Shown here: in pieces, positions 1-6,743 of the stretch
Layout: each line of letters starts with the position of its first letter
Numbering within the stretch: the stretch's first letter is position 1
From: an uncultured Lachnospiraceae bacterium
Lineage (GTDB): Bacteria; Bacillota; Clostridia; Lachnospirales; Lachnospiraceae
Direction of reading: 5' to 3'
Length of the DNA: 12,955 nt
NCBI GenBank assembly: GCA_947594085.1
Contig: CANQEB010000042.1
Location: forward strand, 1-12,955
Program-made: the position numbers and the translations under genes
Notes under the pieces: generated by a model
What the model was told of the DNA's origin: nothing
Seen by the model: only the letters and a program-made list of their open reading frames with translations
Databases searched by the model: none

Positions 1-180
1 GCTGTAATTGCTTTCCGATATCTCCTGACAAAGCAGGATTTTATTTCCTTTAAAGGCAAGCTTTCCAGGGAAATTGGTAAAGTTAGTAAAAAACTTGTAC
101 ATATTTCAGAAAATGAATTACTGGAACAGATGGGTTTTCCGCCCAAATGGAAAAATATTACTCGCTGCCGACTTGATTAA
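1..180 (+). CDS. Abi-family (abortive infection) protein, C-terminal end only (partial)
   Basis: An open frame runs in from before the window edge and stops at TAA 178-180, giving 59 residues with no start in view. The tail, around LLTKQDF near the front and ISENELLEQMGFPPKW near the end, resembles from memory the C-terminus of Abi_2/AbiD-AbiF family proteins, where a lysine-rich helix is followed by an 'IS..d.L..MGFP.nW' ending. Those proteins are linked to phage exclusion by abortive infection, and the N-terminal part that carries the RNase-like motif would lie upstream of the window. The segment is about 36% G+C by my count, clearly lower than the roughly 55% of a sampled stretch of rqcH beside it, which suggests transfer from elsewhere. 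It converges on rqcH with only 7 bases between stop codons. Coding is quite certain from the unbroken frame and natural composition; the family assignment is moderate because only the tail is visible. Confidence 0.62.
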   Translation, partial: AVIAFRYLLTKQDFISFKGKLSREIGKVSKKLVHISENELLEQMGFPPKWKNITRCRLD

Positions 181-187
181 AAAGGCG

Positions 188-1993
188 CTATACCTCCTGT
201 ATTCCGCTGATGTCCGAGTCGATCATCATCGAGTAGTTTGTGTAGTACACGACGAAGCCGGGCTTCGCGCCGTTCGGCTTCTTCACATGTCTTTTTTCGA
301 CATAATCGATCTCAACTTTCTCGGCATTTCGATTGCGCGAGTAGTGCGCGGCAAGGCGGGCAGCCTCTTCAAATGTGCGGTCGGGGAGCTCCCGGCCGTT
401 TGTCTTTACGATGACATGGGAACCGGGCGCGCCCTTGGCGTGGAACCACCAGTCGCTGTTCCCGGCGATCTTGAAGGTCAGCTCATCGTTCTGATAATTG
501 TTCTTCCCGACATACATGTCAAACCCGTCCGAAGAGATGTAGTGGAAGGGCTTTGAGGTGATCTTCACTTTTTTGCCGCTGTATTTGCGGCGGATGTAGC
601 CTGCGTCCATGAGCTCTTCGCGGACCTGTACAAGATCGTCCTCCGAGAGCGCCATGTCCATGAAGGTGCAGATGGATTCGAGCTGCGCGATCTCGGCCTC
701 CGTCTCCTTGATGTGCTCGGAGAGCGCCTCATAAGTGCGCTTCAGCTTGTTGTATTTATCGAAATATTTCTGCGCGTTCTCGTGCGCGCTCAGGGTGTCG
801 TCGAGCGGCACCGTCATCATTTCATTCGTATAATAATTCAGCGCCTCAAAGCTCTTGGCGCCAGGCTCTACACCGTAGCCGTAAGTGTTGATCAGCTCGC
901 CGTAGATCCGGTATTTCTCCCGCTTTTCCGTGTCCTTGAGCTGGCGGCTCTGTAGCTCGTATTTCTTGCGGCAGCGGTCGAGAGCCGTCGTCGCGATGCG
1001 CCGCAGGTCCGAGGATTTCTGATGAATGCGCGTCACAGTGTTCCGCATTGCGAAGTACTGCTCAAGCATCTCCGAGGCCGAGTCGAAACGCGTATGCTGC
1101 ATATCCGCGTACATGGTGAGCGGCACGGAAGAAAATTCGATTGGCGTGTGATCTCGGTCATAGATGATCACAGGCTCAAATCTGTGCTCGCGCACATCCT
1201 CCATGAGAAGCTCGAACTGGTGGTACAGGTGAAGCTGTTCCATCTCGCTGATCGTGTTTGCGCTCTGTGCCGATTCGAGGCCCGCGCGGTGGCAGAGCTC
1301 CTCCGCGATCACGGGACTGATGCCGGTATAGGAATTGTAGATGGCCTTGGAGAGTGACATCGGTTTCGAAAAGACAGTCTGGCAGAATTCCTGCTCAGAG
1401 GTCGCGAGTGGATTGTGCTTCTCCTGCGTCACGGCGACGAAATAGCTGCGCCCCGGGAGCACTTCGCGCACCGAGCTGGTCTGGACGGACACGTGCTTGA
1501 TGCTGTCGATGATCATGCCCTTGTCGTCGCAGAAAATGAGATTGCTGTGCTTGCCCATGAGCTCCAGGATCAGGTCTTTGCGACAGAGGTCGCCCATCTC
1601 GTTGTGATGCTCGATCTCGAAATGGATGATGCGCTCGAGGCCGGGCTGCCAGACTCGTACGATACGCCCGTTTCCGATGTGCTTGCGCAGCAGCATACAG
1701 AAATTCGGCGCGGTCATGGGCGACGGCTTGTTTGACGAGGTCAGGTAGATGAGCGGCAGGCTTGCCCCCGCGGAGAGAAGGAGACGTTGCTGACCGCTTG
1801 TCCCTTTGGAAGTCGGACGATCGCTTTCTGAGGAGGCATCCTGAATGTCTTCCTTAGCTGTCCGCTGACCGCTTTTGAGCGTGAAGAGCAGCTCGTCCAC
1901 TTCCGGCTGTGCAATTTTGCTGATTCGCGCCCCGGAAAGCGATTCGTTTAGTTCTGTAACGATATTTGCAATGACAATTCCATCGAGTGCCAT
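188..1993 (-). CDS. rqcH: RqcH, NFACT-family ribosome quality-control factor (fibronectin-binding-like protein)
   Basis: RqcH binds stalled 50S-peptidyl-tRNA complexes in the cytoplasm, recruits tRNA-Ala and directs C-terminal alanine tailing of the trapped peptide. The 601-residue product shows the whole family layout. The N-terminal NFACT-N domain opens with MALDGIVIANIVTELN and has 'FCMLLRKHIGNGRI' near 98-111 and 'ELMGKHSNLIFCD' near 144-156. A coiled-coil middle lies around 325-440. A C-terminal NFACT-R domain from about 480 carries 'DWWFHAKGAPGSHVI'. Two oddities are visible: about 27 extra polar residues at 42-68 between beta-strand elements, and Glu120-Arg121 where the B. subtilis family member has Asp-Arg (important for tailing). 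The ATG is preceded by AAGGGAGAT at good spacing, and a promoter lies upstream at 2035-2063. Many databases call such proteins fibronectin-binding proteins. Function is known for the family and inferred here. Confidence 0.95.
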   Translation of the reverse strand: MALDGIVIANIVTELNESLSGARISKIAQPEVDELLFTLKSGQRTAKEDIQDASSESDRPTSKGTSGQQRLLLSAGASLPLIYLTSSNKPSPMTAPNFCMLLRKHIGNGRIVRVWQPGLERIIHFEIEHHNEMGDLCRKDLILELMGKHSNLIFCDDKGMIIDSIKHVSVQTSSVREVLPGRSYFVAVTQEKHNPLATSEQEFCQTVFSKPMSLSKAIYNSYTGISPVIAEELCHRAGLESAQSANTISEMEQLHLYHQFELLMEDVREHRFEPVIIYDRDHTPIEFSSVPLTMYADMQHTRFDSASEMLEQYFAMRNTVTRIHQKSSDLRRIATTALDRCRKKYELQSRQLKDTEKREKYRIYGELINTYGYGVEPGAKSFEALNYYTNEMMTVPLDDTLSAHENAQKYFDKYNKLKRTYEALSEHIKETEAEIAQLESICTFMDMALSEDDLVQVREELMDAGYIRRKYSGKKVKITSKPFHYISSDGFDMYVGKNNYQNDELTFKIAGNSDWWFHAKGAPGSHVIVKTNGRELPDRTFEEAARLAAHYSRNRNAEKVEIDYVEKRHVKKPNGAKPGFVVYYTNYSMMIDSDISGIQEV

Positions 1994-2017
1994 GGTGATC
2001 TCCCTTCAAACGCAATT

Positions 2018-2038
2018 AGATGAACACAGTTTTCATCT
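2018..2038. repeat. 7-bp inverted repeat overlapping the rqcH promoter -10
   Basis: AGATGAA (2018-2024) and TTCATCT (2032-2038) form a perfect inverted repeat around a 7-base centre. It spans the predicted rqcH transcription start and overlaps the -10 hexamer at 2035-2040. It could be an operator or a hairpin at the 5' end of the rqcH transcript. The repeat is seen directly; any function is a guess. Confidence 0.3.
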
Positions 2039-2063
2039 TAACAGATTATTCAAAAAAAGACAA
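2035..2063 (-). promoter_or_regulatory. Predicted sigma-A promoter for rqcH
   Basis: Reading the minus strand, a -35 TTGTCT (2058-2063) is followed after 17 bases by TAAGAT (2035-2040), with an extended -10 TGT just before it. Each hexamer matches consensus at 4 of 6 positions. The start would fall near 2028, leaving a leader of about 35 bases before the rqcH ATG with its AAGGGAG site. Confidence 0.5.
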
Positions 2064-2072
2064 TGTTTATAA

Positions 2073-2101
2073 TTGACGTCATTCTCCCTTTCGCTTATAA
2101 T
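2073..2101 (+). promoter_or_regulatory. Strong predicted sigma-A promoter for the yicC-remA-gmk cluster
   Basis: TTGACG (2073-2078), a 17-base spacer and a perfect TATAAT (2096-2101) make a near-consensus housekeeping promoter. Transcription would start near 2108, about 40 bases before the yicC ATG. It lies back to back with the rqcH promoter, their -35 elements about 10 bases apart, so the two may compete for polymerase or share control. Confidence 0.8.
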
Positions 2102-2147
2102 AAATCCAAATGGTTAATTTTGCCTTTGAGCAGGAGAGGGACTTGAG

Positions 2148-3026
2148 ATGATCAAAAGCATGACAGGCTTTGGGCGGTGTGAACACCATCAGGGCAGCAG
2201 AAAATTTACAGTTGAGATGAAGGCGGTCAATCACCGTTACTTTGACGTGAATATTAAGATGCCGAAGAAATTCAATTTCTTCGAGGCGGAGATCAGAAAT
2301 ACGCTGAAGAAATATGTGCAGCGGGGAAAGATCGATCTGTTTATCACGTATGAGAATGACAGCGAGGAGAATGTCGCGCTGAAATACAATGAGAGTATTG
2401 CGGCGGAGTACCTGAAGTACTATAGGCAGATGGCGGAGACGTTCGGCCTGGATGACGATATTCGGGTGTCTGCGCTTGGACGCTGCCCGGAGGTCTTCAC
2501 GATGGAAGAGCAGGAGGTCGATGAAGAAGAGCTCTGGGTGACGCTGGAGGCGGCGCTTCAGGGCGCATGCAGCCAGTTTGTCGAGGCGCGAGAGCGCGAA
2601 GGCGAGGCATTGAAAAAGGACATTCTTGACAAGCTCGATGTGATGGAAGGAAATGTTAAGCTGGTTGAGGAGCGCTATCCCCAGATCGTCGCTGAGTACC
2701 GGAAGAAGCTGGAGGACAAGGTACACGAGCTGCTGGAGGATTCGCAGATTGATGAGAACAGGCTGGCCTCTGAGGTGGTACTGTTTGCAGACAAGATTTG
2801 CACGGACGAAGAGACGGTGCGCCTGAAGAGCCACATTGGGACGATGCGTGAAGCGCTGCTGCACGGCGACGGAGTCGGCCGGAAGCTTGACTTCATCGCG
2901 CAGGAGATGAACCGCGAGGCAAATACGATTCTGTCCAAGGCAAATGATTTGGAAACTTCCAACATCGCGATCGATCTGAAGACGGACATTGAGAAGGTGC
3001 GCGAGCAGGTGCAGAATATCGAGTAA
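2148..3026 (+). CDS. yicC: YicC family endoribonuclease-like protein
   Basis: The 292-residue protein has the complete YicC layout. The N-terminal YicC_N domain starts MIKSMTGFGR and contains 'VEMKAVNHRYFDV', the family hallmark. The C-terminal DUF1732 domain (about 205-292) ends with 'GRKLDFIAQEMNREANTI' and 'SNIAIDLKTDIEKVREQVQNIE'. E. coli YicC has been described as an endoribonuclease acting on structured or small RNAs; the target here is unknown. It is a soluble cytoplasmic protein, with a charged helical middle around 150-205. The start is well supported: GGAGAGGG lies just upstream, a strong promoter sits at 2073-2101, and homologues start at this methionine. It is the first gene of the housekeeping cluster and is followed by a tandem stop (TAA TGA). 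Confidence 0.95.
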   Translation: MIKSMTGFGRCEHHQGSRKFTVEMKAVNHRYFDVNIKMPKKFNFFEAEIRNTLKKYVQRGKIDLFITYENDSEENVALKYNESIAAEYLKYYRQMAETFGLDDDIRVSALGRCPEVFTMEEQEVDEEELWVTLEAALQGACSQFVEAREREGEALKKDILDKLDVMEGNVKLVEERYPQIVAEYRKKLEDKVHELLEDSQIDENRLASEVVLFADKICTDEETVRLKSHIGTMREALLHGDGVGRKLDFIAQEMNREANTILSKANDLETSNIAIDLKTDIEKVREQVQNIE

Positions 3027-3143
3027 TGACGCGGAGGCCGGGAGTTGCCACTAGGCGTCGACGAGGCGGAGAGCGGGGATTGCCCCAGAGATAATGGCGA
3101 GATAAAAACGCTACGGCGAACGGAAAGGAAGCAGATCAAGTTA

Positions 3144-3422
3144 ATGTCGAATTTGGTAAATATCGGTTTTGGCAATTTCGTGAATGCCCAGAAGGTGACG
3201 GCGGTCGTGAATCCGGACGCGGCTCCAATCAAACGGCTGGTGCAGAATGCCAGGGAGAAGCAGCTTGTGATTGATGCAACGCAGGGCAGGAGGACAAAAT
3301 CGGTGCTTGTGATGGAGAGTGGACAGATCCTTCTCTCCGCGATGCAGCCGGATACGGTCGCCAGACGGTATGCAGCCGGACTTGGCGTTGGGCAGGAGAT
3401 GAAGGGAGAAGAGCAAACATGA
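3144..3422 (+). CDS. remA: RemA/DUF370 family regulator (extracellular matrix regulator RemA-like)
   Basis: A 92-residue protein containing 'NIGFGNFVNAQKVTAVVNP', 'APIKRLVQNA', 'IDATQGRRTKSVLVMESG' and 'LLSAMQPDTVARR', the full RemA signature. In Bacillus subtilis RemA is a small oligomeric DNA-binding protein that activates matrix and osmoprotection genes; in clostridia its regulon is poorly known. I chose the ATG at 3144 because family members start a few residues before LVNIGFG. A TTG at 3045 would add 33 unconserved residues. The best ribosome binding site (AAGGAAG, 3125-3131) lies 12 bases from the ATG, rather long, so translation may be modest. The TGA overlaps the gmk ATG in an ATGA junction, pointing to translational coupling. 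The 117 bases between yicC and remA show only a short GGGG-attg-CCCC hairpin. Confidence 0.93.
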   Translation: MSNLVNIGFGNFVNAQKVTAVVNPDAAPIKRLVQNAREKQLVIDATQGRRTKSVLVMESGQILLSAMQPDTVARRYAAGLGVGQEMKGEEQT

Positions 3423-4051
3423 GCAGAAAAGGGATCCTTGTGGTGGTATCCGGGTTTTCCGGAGTCGGCAAGGGGACGTTGATGAAGCTTTTGACTGAGC
3501 GCAACGGGCAGTATGCGCTGTCCATTTCGGCGACGACACGCGCCCCGCGGGAGGGTGAGGAGGATGGCCGGGAGTATTTTTTCCGGACGAAGGAAGCGTT
3601 TGAGCAGCTGATTGAGGAGGATCGCCTGATTGAGTATGCGTGTTATTGCGGCAATTATTATGGCACACCGCGCGATTATGTGGAGGATCAGATTGATCAG
3701 GGTCGTGATGTGATCCTGGAGATTGAGCTTCAGGGTGCACTCAAGATCAAGGAGAAATTTTCGGACGCACTTCTGCTGTTTGTGATGCCGCCGGATGCTC
3801 AGACACTTGCACAGAGGTTGAATGGGCGAGGCACAGAAGACGAGGCTGTGATTCGTGCGCGGATGCAGCGGGCGGTTGAGGAATCGGCTGAGGTCGAGAA
3901 ATATGATTATATGATTATCAATGATGACCTCGAGGAGAGTATGGAGGAGGTTCATCGCCTGATCGAGAGCCAGCACAATCGAATCGACCGCAACCTGGAA
4001 TTTATCGATCAGATTCGCGAGGAGGTTCGCGAGCTCGCGCAGGAGATGTGA
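3419..4051 (+). CDS. gmk: Guanylate kinase
   Basis: Guanylate kinase transfers phosphate from ATP to GMP to give GDP, an essential cytoplasmic step in GTP and dGTP supply. The 210-residue protein has the P-loop GFSGVGKGT (12-20), where most homologues have GPSG, so position 13 is Phe instead of Pro. It also has the GMP-binding region 'SATTRAPREGEEDGREYFF', the 'YGTPRDYVEDQ' segment, 'VILEIELQGA' and the lid-region 'RLNGRGTEDEAVIRARM'. Length matches the family. The ATG overlaps the remA stop by four bases and AAGGGAGAAG lies upstream. The stop is followed by an in-frame duplicate of the last codons (see repeat at 4031-4078). The remA-gmk-rpoZ order is typical of Firmicutes. Identification is secure. 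Confidence 0.97.
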   Translation: MSRKGILVVVSGFSGVGKGTLMKLLTERNGQYALSISATTRAPREGEEDGREYFFRTKEAFEQLIEEDRLIEYACYCGNYYGTPRDYVEDQIDQGRDVILEIELQGALKIKEKFSDALLLFVMPPDAQTLAQRLNGRGTEDEAVIRARMQRAVEESAEVEKYDYMIINDDLEESMEEVHRLIESQHNRIDRNLEFIDQIREEVRELAQEM

Positions 4052-4078
4052 GCAAAGCTGCAGCAGGACATGTGAGCA
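4031..4078 (+). repeat. Tandem 24-bp duplication of the gmk 3' end with its stop codon
   Basis: Unit 1 (4031-4054) covers the last codons of gmk, its stop and one more codon; unit 2 (4055-4078) follows without a gap and matches at 19 of 24 bases. In the gmk frame they read ELAQEM-stop-A and KLQQDM-stop-A, so the second unit supplies an in-frame backup TGA at 4073-4075. Confidence 0.75.
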
Positions 4079-4128
4079 GTATTGCATTTTGCGGGCGGCG
4101 TTTATCTTGTGAGCAACATTGCATTTTG
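4071..4128 (+). repeat. Imperfect 21-bp direct repeat in the gmk-rpoZ gap
   Basis: The 21-base segments at 4071-4091 and 4108-4128, both of the form TGTGAGCA-nn-ATTGCATTTTG, differ at only the two central positions (19 of 21 identical), with a period of 37. The first begins inside the second gmk-end unit, so this gap contains three TGTGAGCA blocks in all. The right copy overlaps the predicted rpoZ promoter, so a protein-binding role is possible but unproven. Confidence 0.7.
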
Positions 4129-4153
4129 ATAGCAATAATAGAAAGAATAAAAT
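4126..4153 (+). promoter_or_regulatory. Possible internal promoter for rpoZ
   Basis: TTGATA (4126-4131), a 16-base spacer and TAAAAT (4148-4153) each match the sigma-A consensus at 5 of 6 positions. The 144-base gap upstream of rpoZ is among the larger ones in the cluster and is AT-rich here. This fits an extra promoter for the omega subunit and the genes after it. Confidence 0.45.
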
Positions 4154-4195
4154 AGAGAAGCCGAAAGCAAGGCTGATGAAAGGAGATCTTAATTT

Positions 4196-4480
4196 ATGTT
4201 ACATCCATCCTATTCTGATCTTATGAAGGTAATCAACAGTGAGGTAGAACAGGGCGAGACGCCGGTAGTCAACAGCCGTTATTCGATTGTGCTGGCGACG
4301 GCAAAGCGCGCGCGCCAGATCATTTCTCGTCAGATGAAAGGTGACGAGGCCGCGAAGGCGATCACGAAGCCGCTCTCGAAGGCAGTTTCCGAGCTCAACG
4401 AGGGAAAGATCAAGGTGCTCCCAGAGGAAGCCGAAGCGACGGAGATGCCGGAAGAGACCGTGACTGTGGCTGAGGAGTAA
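4196..4480 (+). CDS. rpoZ: DNA-directed RNA polymerase omega subunit
   Basis: Omega is the small RNA polymerase subunit that wraps the C-terminus of beta-prime and helps assembly of the enzyme. The 94-residue protein has the core signature 'NSRYSIVLATAKRARQI' at 26-42, preceded by 'MLHPSYSDLM' and followed by a region with 'KPLSKAVSELNEGKIKVL'. The last 20 or so residues are very acidic, as in many clostridial omegas. The start is fixed by a strong AAAGGAGAT at 4179-4187. It follows gmk as is usual in bacteria. An internal promoter and repeats lie just upstream. Confidence 0.95.
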   Translation: MLHPSYSDLMKVINSEVEQGETPVVNSRYSIVLATAKRARQIISRQMKGDEAAKAITKPLSKAVSELNEGKIKVLPEEAEATEMPEETVTVAEE

Positions 4481-4547
4481 GGCTTGGGCGGTGCTGCTGT
4501 ATATCTGCGGTGATTGAGGATGCAATGTCTGTGAGGGAGCCGCGGAT

Positions 4548-5402
4548 GTGAAAGGAAGGCGAGTTTCATTGAAAGAAGTAAAGAGTTTCAGCAAAAGCTA
4601 TATCTTTTTGTCAGCGCTCTATGTGGCGCTCGGCATCGTTCTGATCGCTTGGCCGTCGCTGTCCGTGCGTATGATCGGGATTGCGCTCGGCATCGTGATG
4701 ATCGTGCTCGGCATCACCTATGCGATCATCTATTACACGAGGGACAATTTGCAGGGTTTCTTGCAGATGGATTTGGTGATCGGTATTGTCTGCTTCGCGT
4801 TTGGCATTTTTATTCTGTTGAATCAGACGTTCCTCACGGAGGTATTACCGTTCGCGATGGGAATTATTCTGCTGCTCGGCGCGGTGGTGAAGATCCAGAG
4901 TTCGCTCAACATGCGAAAGCTGAAGTTTCGGAAATGGTACCTGGTGCTGGTCTGTGCTATCATCATTGTGGCGCTTGGCATTGTGCTTCTGTGCAACCCG
5001 TTTCAGCGGTACAGCGATCCGACAAAGGCGGAGCGCTATATGCTTTTGTATATCGGGATCTGTCTGATCTTTGACGGTCTGACGAACCTGGTCAGTCTCT
5101 TCTGTATCCAGACTCGTGTGAGGAAGCTCGCGAAGCTTCAGAAGGCCAATCCGGACGTTGATCTCCAGGAGCTGCTTGCGCAGCAGGAAGCATACGCGAA
5201 GGGTGCCGGTAAGGGCGGTAGATCCGGCGATATTGTGGAAGCTGCGGGAGCCGGTGGCTTTGGAGATGGCGTAAATGCCGGGAAGAGAGGAAATGCCGGA
5301 ACTGCCGTGGGGGCAGAAGCCGCCGATTATGCCGTTGCGAACAGAGACCCCGCGGATACCGCGGAGCATGGCCTCGTGCCGCAGAAAGGAAAACAGAGAT
5401 AG
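4548..5402 (+). CDS. HdeD/DUF308-type six-helix membrane protein
   Basis: A 284-residue integral membrane protein with six predicted hydrophobic segments at about 18-36, 41-62, 74-91, 98-116, 130-149 and 164-186. Paired helices rich in 'LGI' and 'GIVLI' turns are typical of the HdeD/DUF308 family. E. coli HdeD is linked to acid resistance at high cell density; the function in Firmicutes is not known and I do not assign one. After the last helix comes a charged segment and then a low-complexity Gly/Ala-rich cytoplasmic tail (about 217-284) with repeated 'GxAG'-like units and no recognisable domain. Two starts are possible. The GTG at 4548 has GAGGGAG upstream; the TTG at 4569, seven codons later, has AAGGAAGG. 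It sits between rpoZ and rimO, with its stop three bases before the rimO ATG. Confidence 0.82.
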   Translation: MKGRRVSLKEVKSFSKSYIFLSALYVALGIVLIAWPSLSVRMIGIALGIVMIVLGITYAIIYYTRDNLQGFLQMDLVIGIVCFAFGIFILLNQTFLTEVLPFAMGIILLLGAVVKIQSSLNMRKLKFRKWYLVLVCAIIIVALGIVLLCNPFQRYSDPTKAERYMLLYIGICLIFDGLTNLVSLFCIQTRVRKLAKLQKANPDVDLQELLAQQEAYAKGAGKGGRSGDIVEAAGAGGFGDGVNAGKRGNAGTAVGAEAADYAVANRDPADTAEHGLVPQKGKQR

Positions 5403-5405
5403 CAC

Positions 5406-6743
5406 ATGAAAATACTGTTTGTTTCGCTCGGATGCGACAAGAATCTGGTCGACTCCGAGGAAATGCTTGGATTGTTGGGCAGCAGGGGATATACGTTTAC
5501 GGATGACGAGGCGGAGGCTGATATCATCATAATCAACACCTGCTGCTTTATCAATGACGCGAAAGAGGAGAGCGTGCAGGCGATTCTCGAGATGGCGGAA
5601 TATAAAAAATCCGGGAGCTGCAAGGCGCTCATCGTGACCGGCTGTATGGCGCAGCGTTACCGTCAGGAGATTCTCGACGAGATTGAGGAAGTGGATATGG
5701 TGCTCGGCACGACGGCCTACGACAAGATTGCAGAGGCCGTGGAGCAGGCGCTCGCCGGAAAGCGCGAGGTAGAGACGGAGGAGCTGACGAGACTGCCCGA
5801 GATGAAGAACGGCAGGCTGGTGACGACTGGCGGACACTATGCGTACCTGAAGATCGCGGAGGGCTGCGATAAGCACTGTACCTACTGCATTATCCCGAAG
5901 CTGCGCGGGAGTTATCGCAGCGTCCCGATGGAGCGGCTGATCGCGCAGGCCGAGGAGTTGGCCGCGCAGGGCGTGAAGGAGCTGATTTTGGTCGCGCAGG
6001 AGACGACCGTCTATGGCGTGGATTTGTATGGGAAGAAATCGCTCCACCTGCTGTTGGAGGCGCTTTGCCGGATCTCCGGGATTCGATGGATCCGTATCCT
6101 GTACTGCTATCCGGAGGAAATCTATGACGAGCTGATCGATACGATCGCGCGTGAGCCGAAGATCTGCCATTATCTGGATCTGCCGATCCAGCACGCGAGC
6201 GACGCGGTGCTCAAGCGCATGGGGCGGCGGACGACGAAGGCTGATCTGATCCGTGTTGTCGGGCGGCTGCGCGAGGCGATCCCGGATATCATGCTGCGGA
6301 CGACGCTGATCGCAGGATTTCCGGGGGAGACGAAAGCACAGCATGAGGAATTGATGGAATTCATCGACGAGATGGAATTTGACCGCCTCGGGGTGTTCAC
6401 CTACTCGCAGGAGGAGGACACGCCGGCGGCTTCGATGCCGGATCAGATTGACGAGGAGACGAAGCTGGCCTGGCAGGAGGAATTGATGGAGCTGCAGCAG
6501 GAGATTGCGTTCGACCGCGCGCAGGACATGGTCGGCCGCACGGTGACGGCGATGGTCGAGGGGAAGGTTGCGGACGAGGACGCGTACGTAGCGCGCACCT
6601 ACGGCGACGCGCCGAACGTGGACGGCTTGCTGTTCATACATACGGATGAGACGCTGATGTCCGGAGATTTCGCGCGGGTGAAGATCACGGGCGCGGCGGA
6701 ATATGATCTGATAGGAGAGATTGCAGATGAATCTACCGAATAA
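5406..6743 (+). CDS. rimO: RimO, ribosomal protein S12 methylthiotransferase
   Basis: RimO is a radical-SAM enzyme with two 4Fe-4S clusters that adds a methylthio group to a conserved aspartate of ribosomal protein S12. The 445-residue product carries the three cluster cysteines of the N-terminal MTTase domain: C10 (SLGCDKN), C46 (NTCCF) and C80 (TGCMAQ). The radical-SAM motif CDKHCTYC has C154, C158 and C161 and is followed by 'IIPKLRGSYRS'. A C-terminal TRAM domain covers roughly 375-441 and recognises the substrate. The opening 'SLGCDKNLVDSE' and the 'KLRGSYRS' segment favour RimO over the tRNA enzyme MiaB. The ribosome binding site AAAGGA is about 15 bases away, so translation may be coupled to the upstream membrane-protein gene. 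Its 3' end overlaps pgsA by 17 bases. Confidence 0.96.
   Translation: MKILFVSLGCDKNLVDSEEMLGLLGSRGYTFTDDEAEADIIIINTCCFINDAKEESVQAILEMAEYKKSGSCKALIVTGCMAQRYRQEILDEIEEVDMVLGTTAYDKIAEAVEQALAGKREVETEELTRLPEMKNGRLVTTGGHYAYLKIAEGCDKHCTYCIIPKLRGSYRSVPMERLIAQAEELAAQGVKELILVAQETTVYGVDLYGKKSLHLLLEALCRISGIRWIRILYCYPEEIYDELIDTIAREPKICHYLDLPIQHASDAVLKRMGRRTTKADLIRVVGRLREAIPDIMLRTTLIAGFPGETKAQHEELMEFIDEMEFDRLGVFTYSQEEDTPAASMPDQIDEETKLAWQEELMELQQEIAFDRAQDMVGRTVTAMVEGKVADEDAYVARTYGDAPNVDGLLFIHTDETLMSGDFARVKITGAAEYDLIGEIADESTE

Noticed and set aside
74..556. A 160-codon plus-strand open frame running over the end of rqcH.
   Set aside because: It overlaps the conserved RqcH NFACT-R coding region in antisense and the Abi-like tail in another frame; it has no motif.
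3045..3143. A longer form of the remA product starting at TTG 3045.
   Set aside because: The 33 added residues are unlike the family, which starts just before LVNIGFG; the ATG at 3144 fits.
2675..4135. A 486-codon minus-strand open frame across yicC, remA and gmk.
   Set aside because: It is opposite three secure genes, has an irregular Ser/Cys/Arg-rich composition and no family motif; treated as a shadow.
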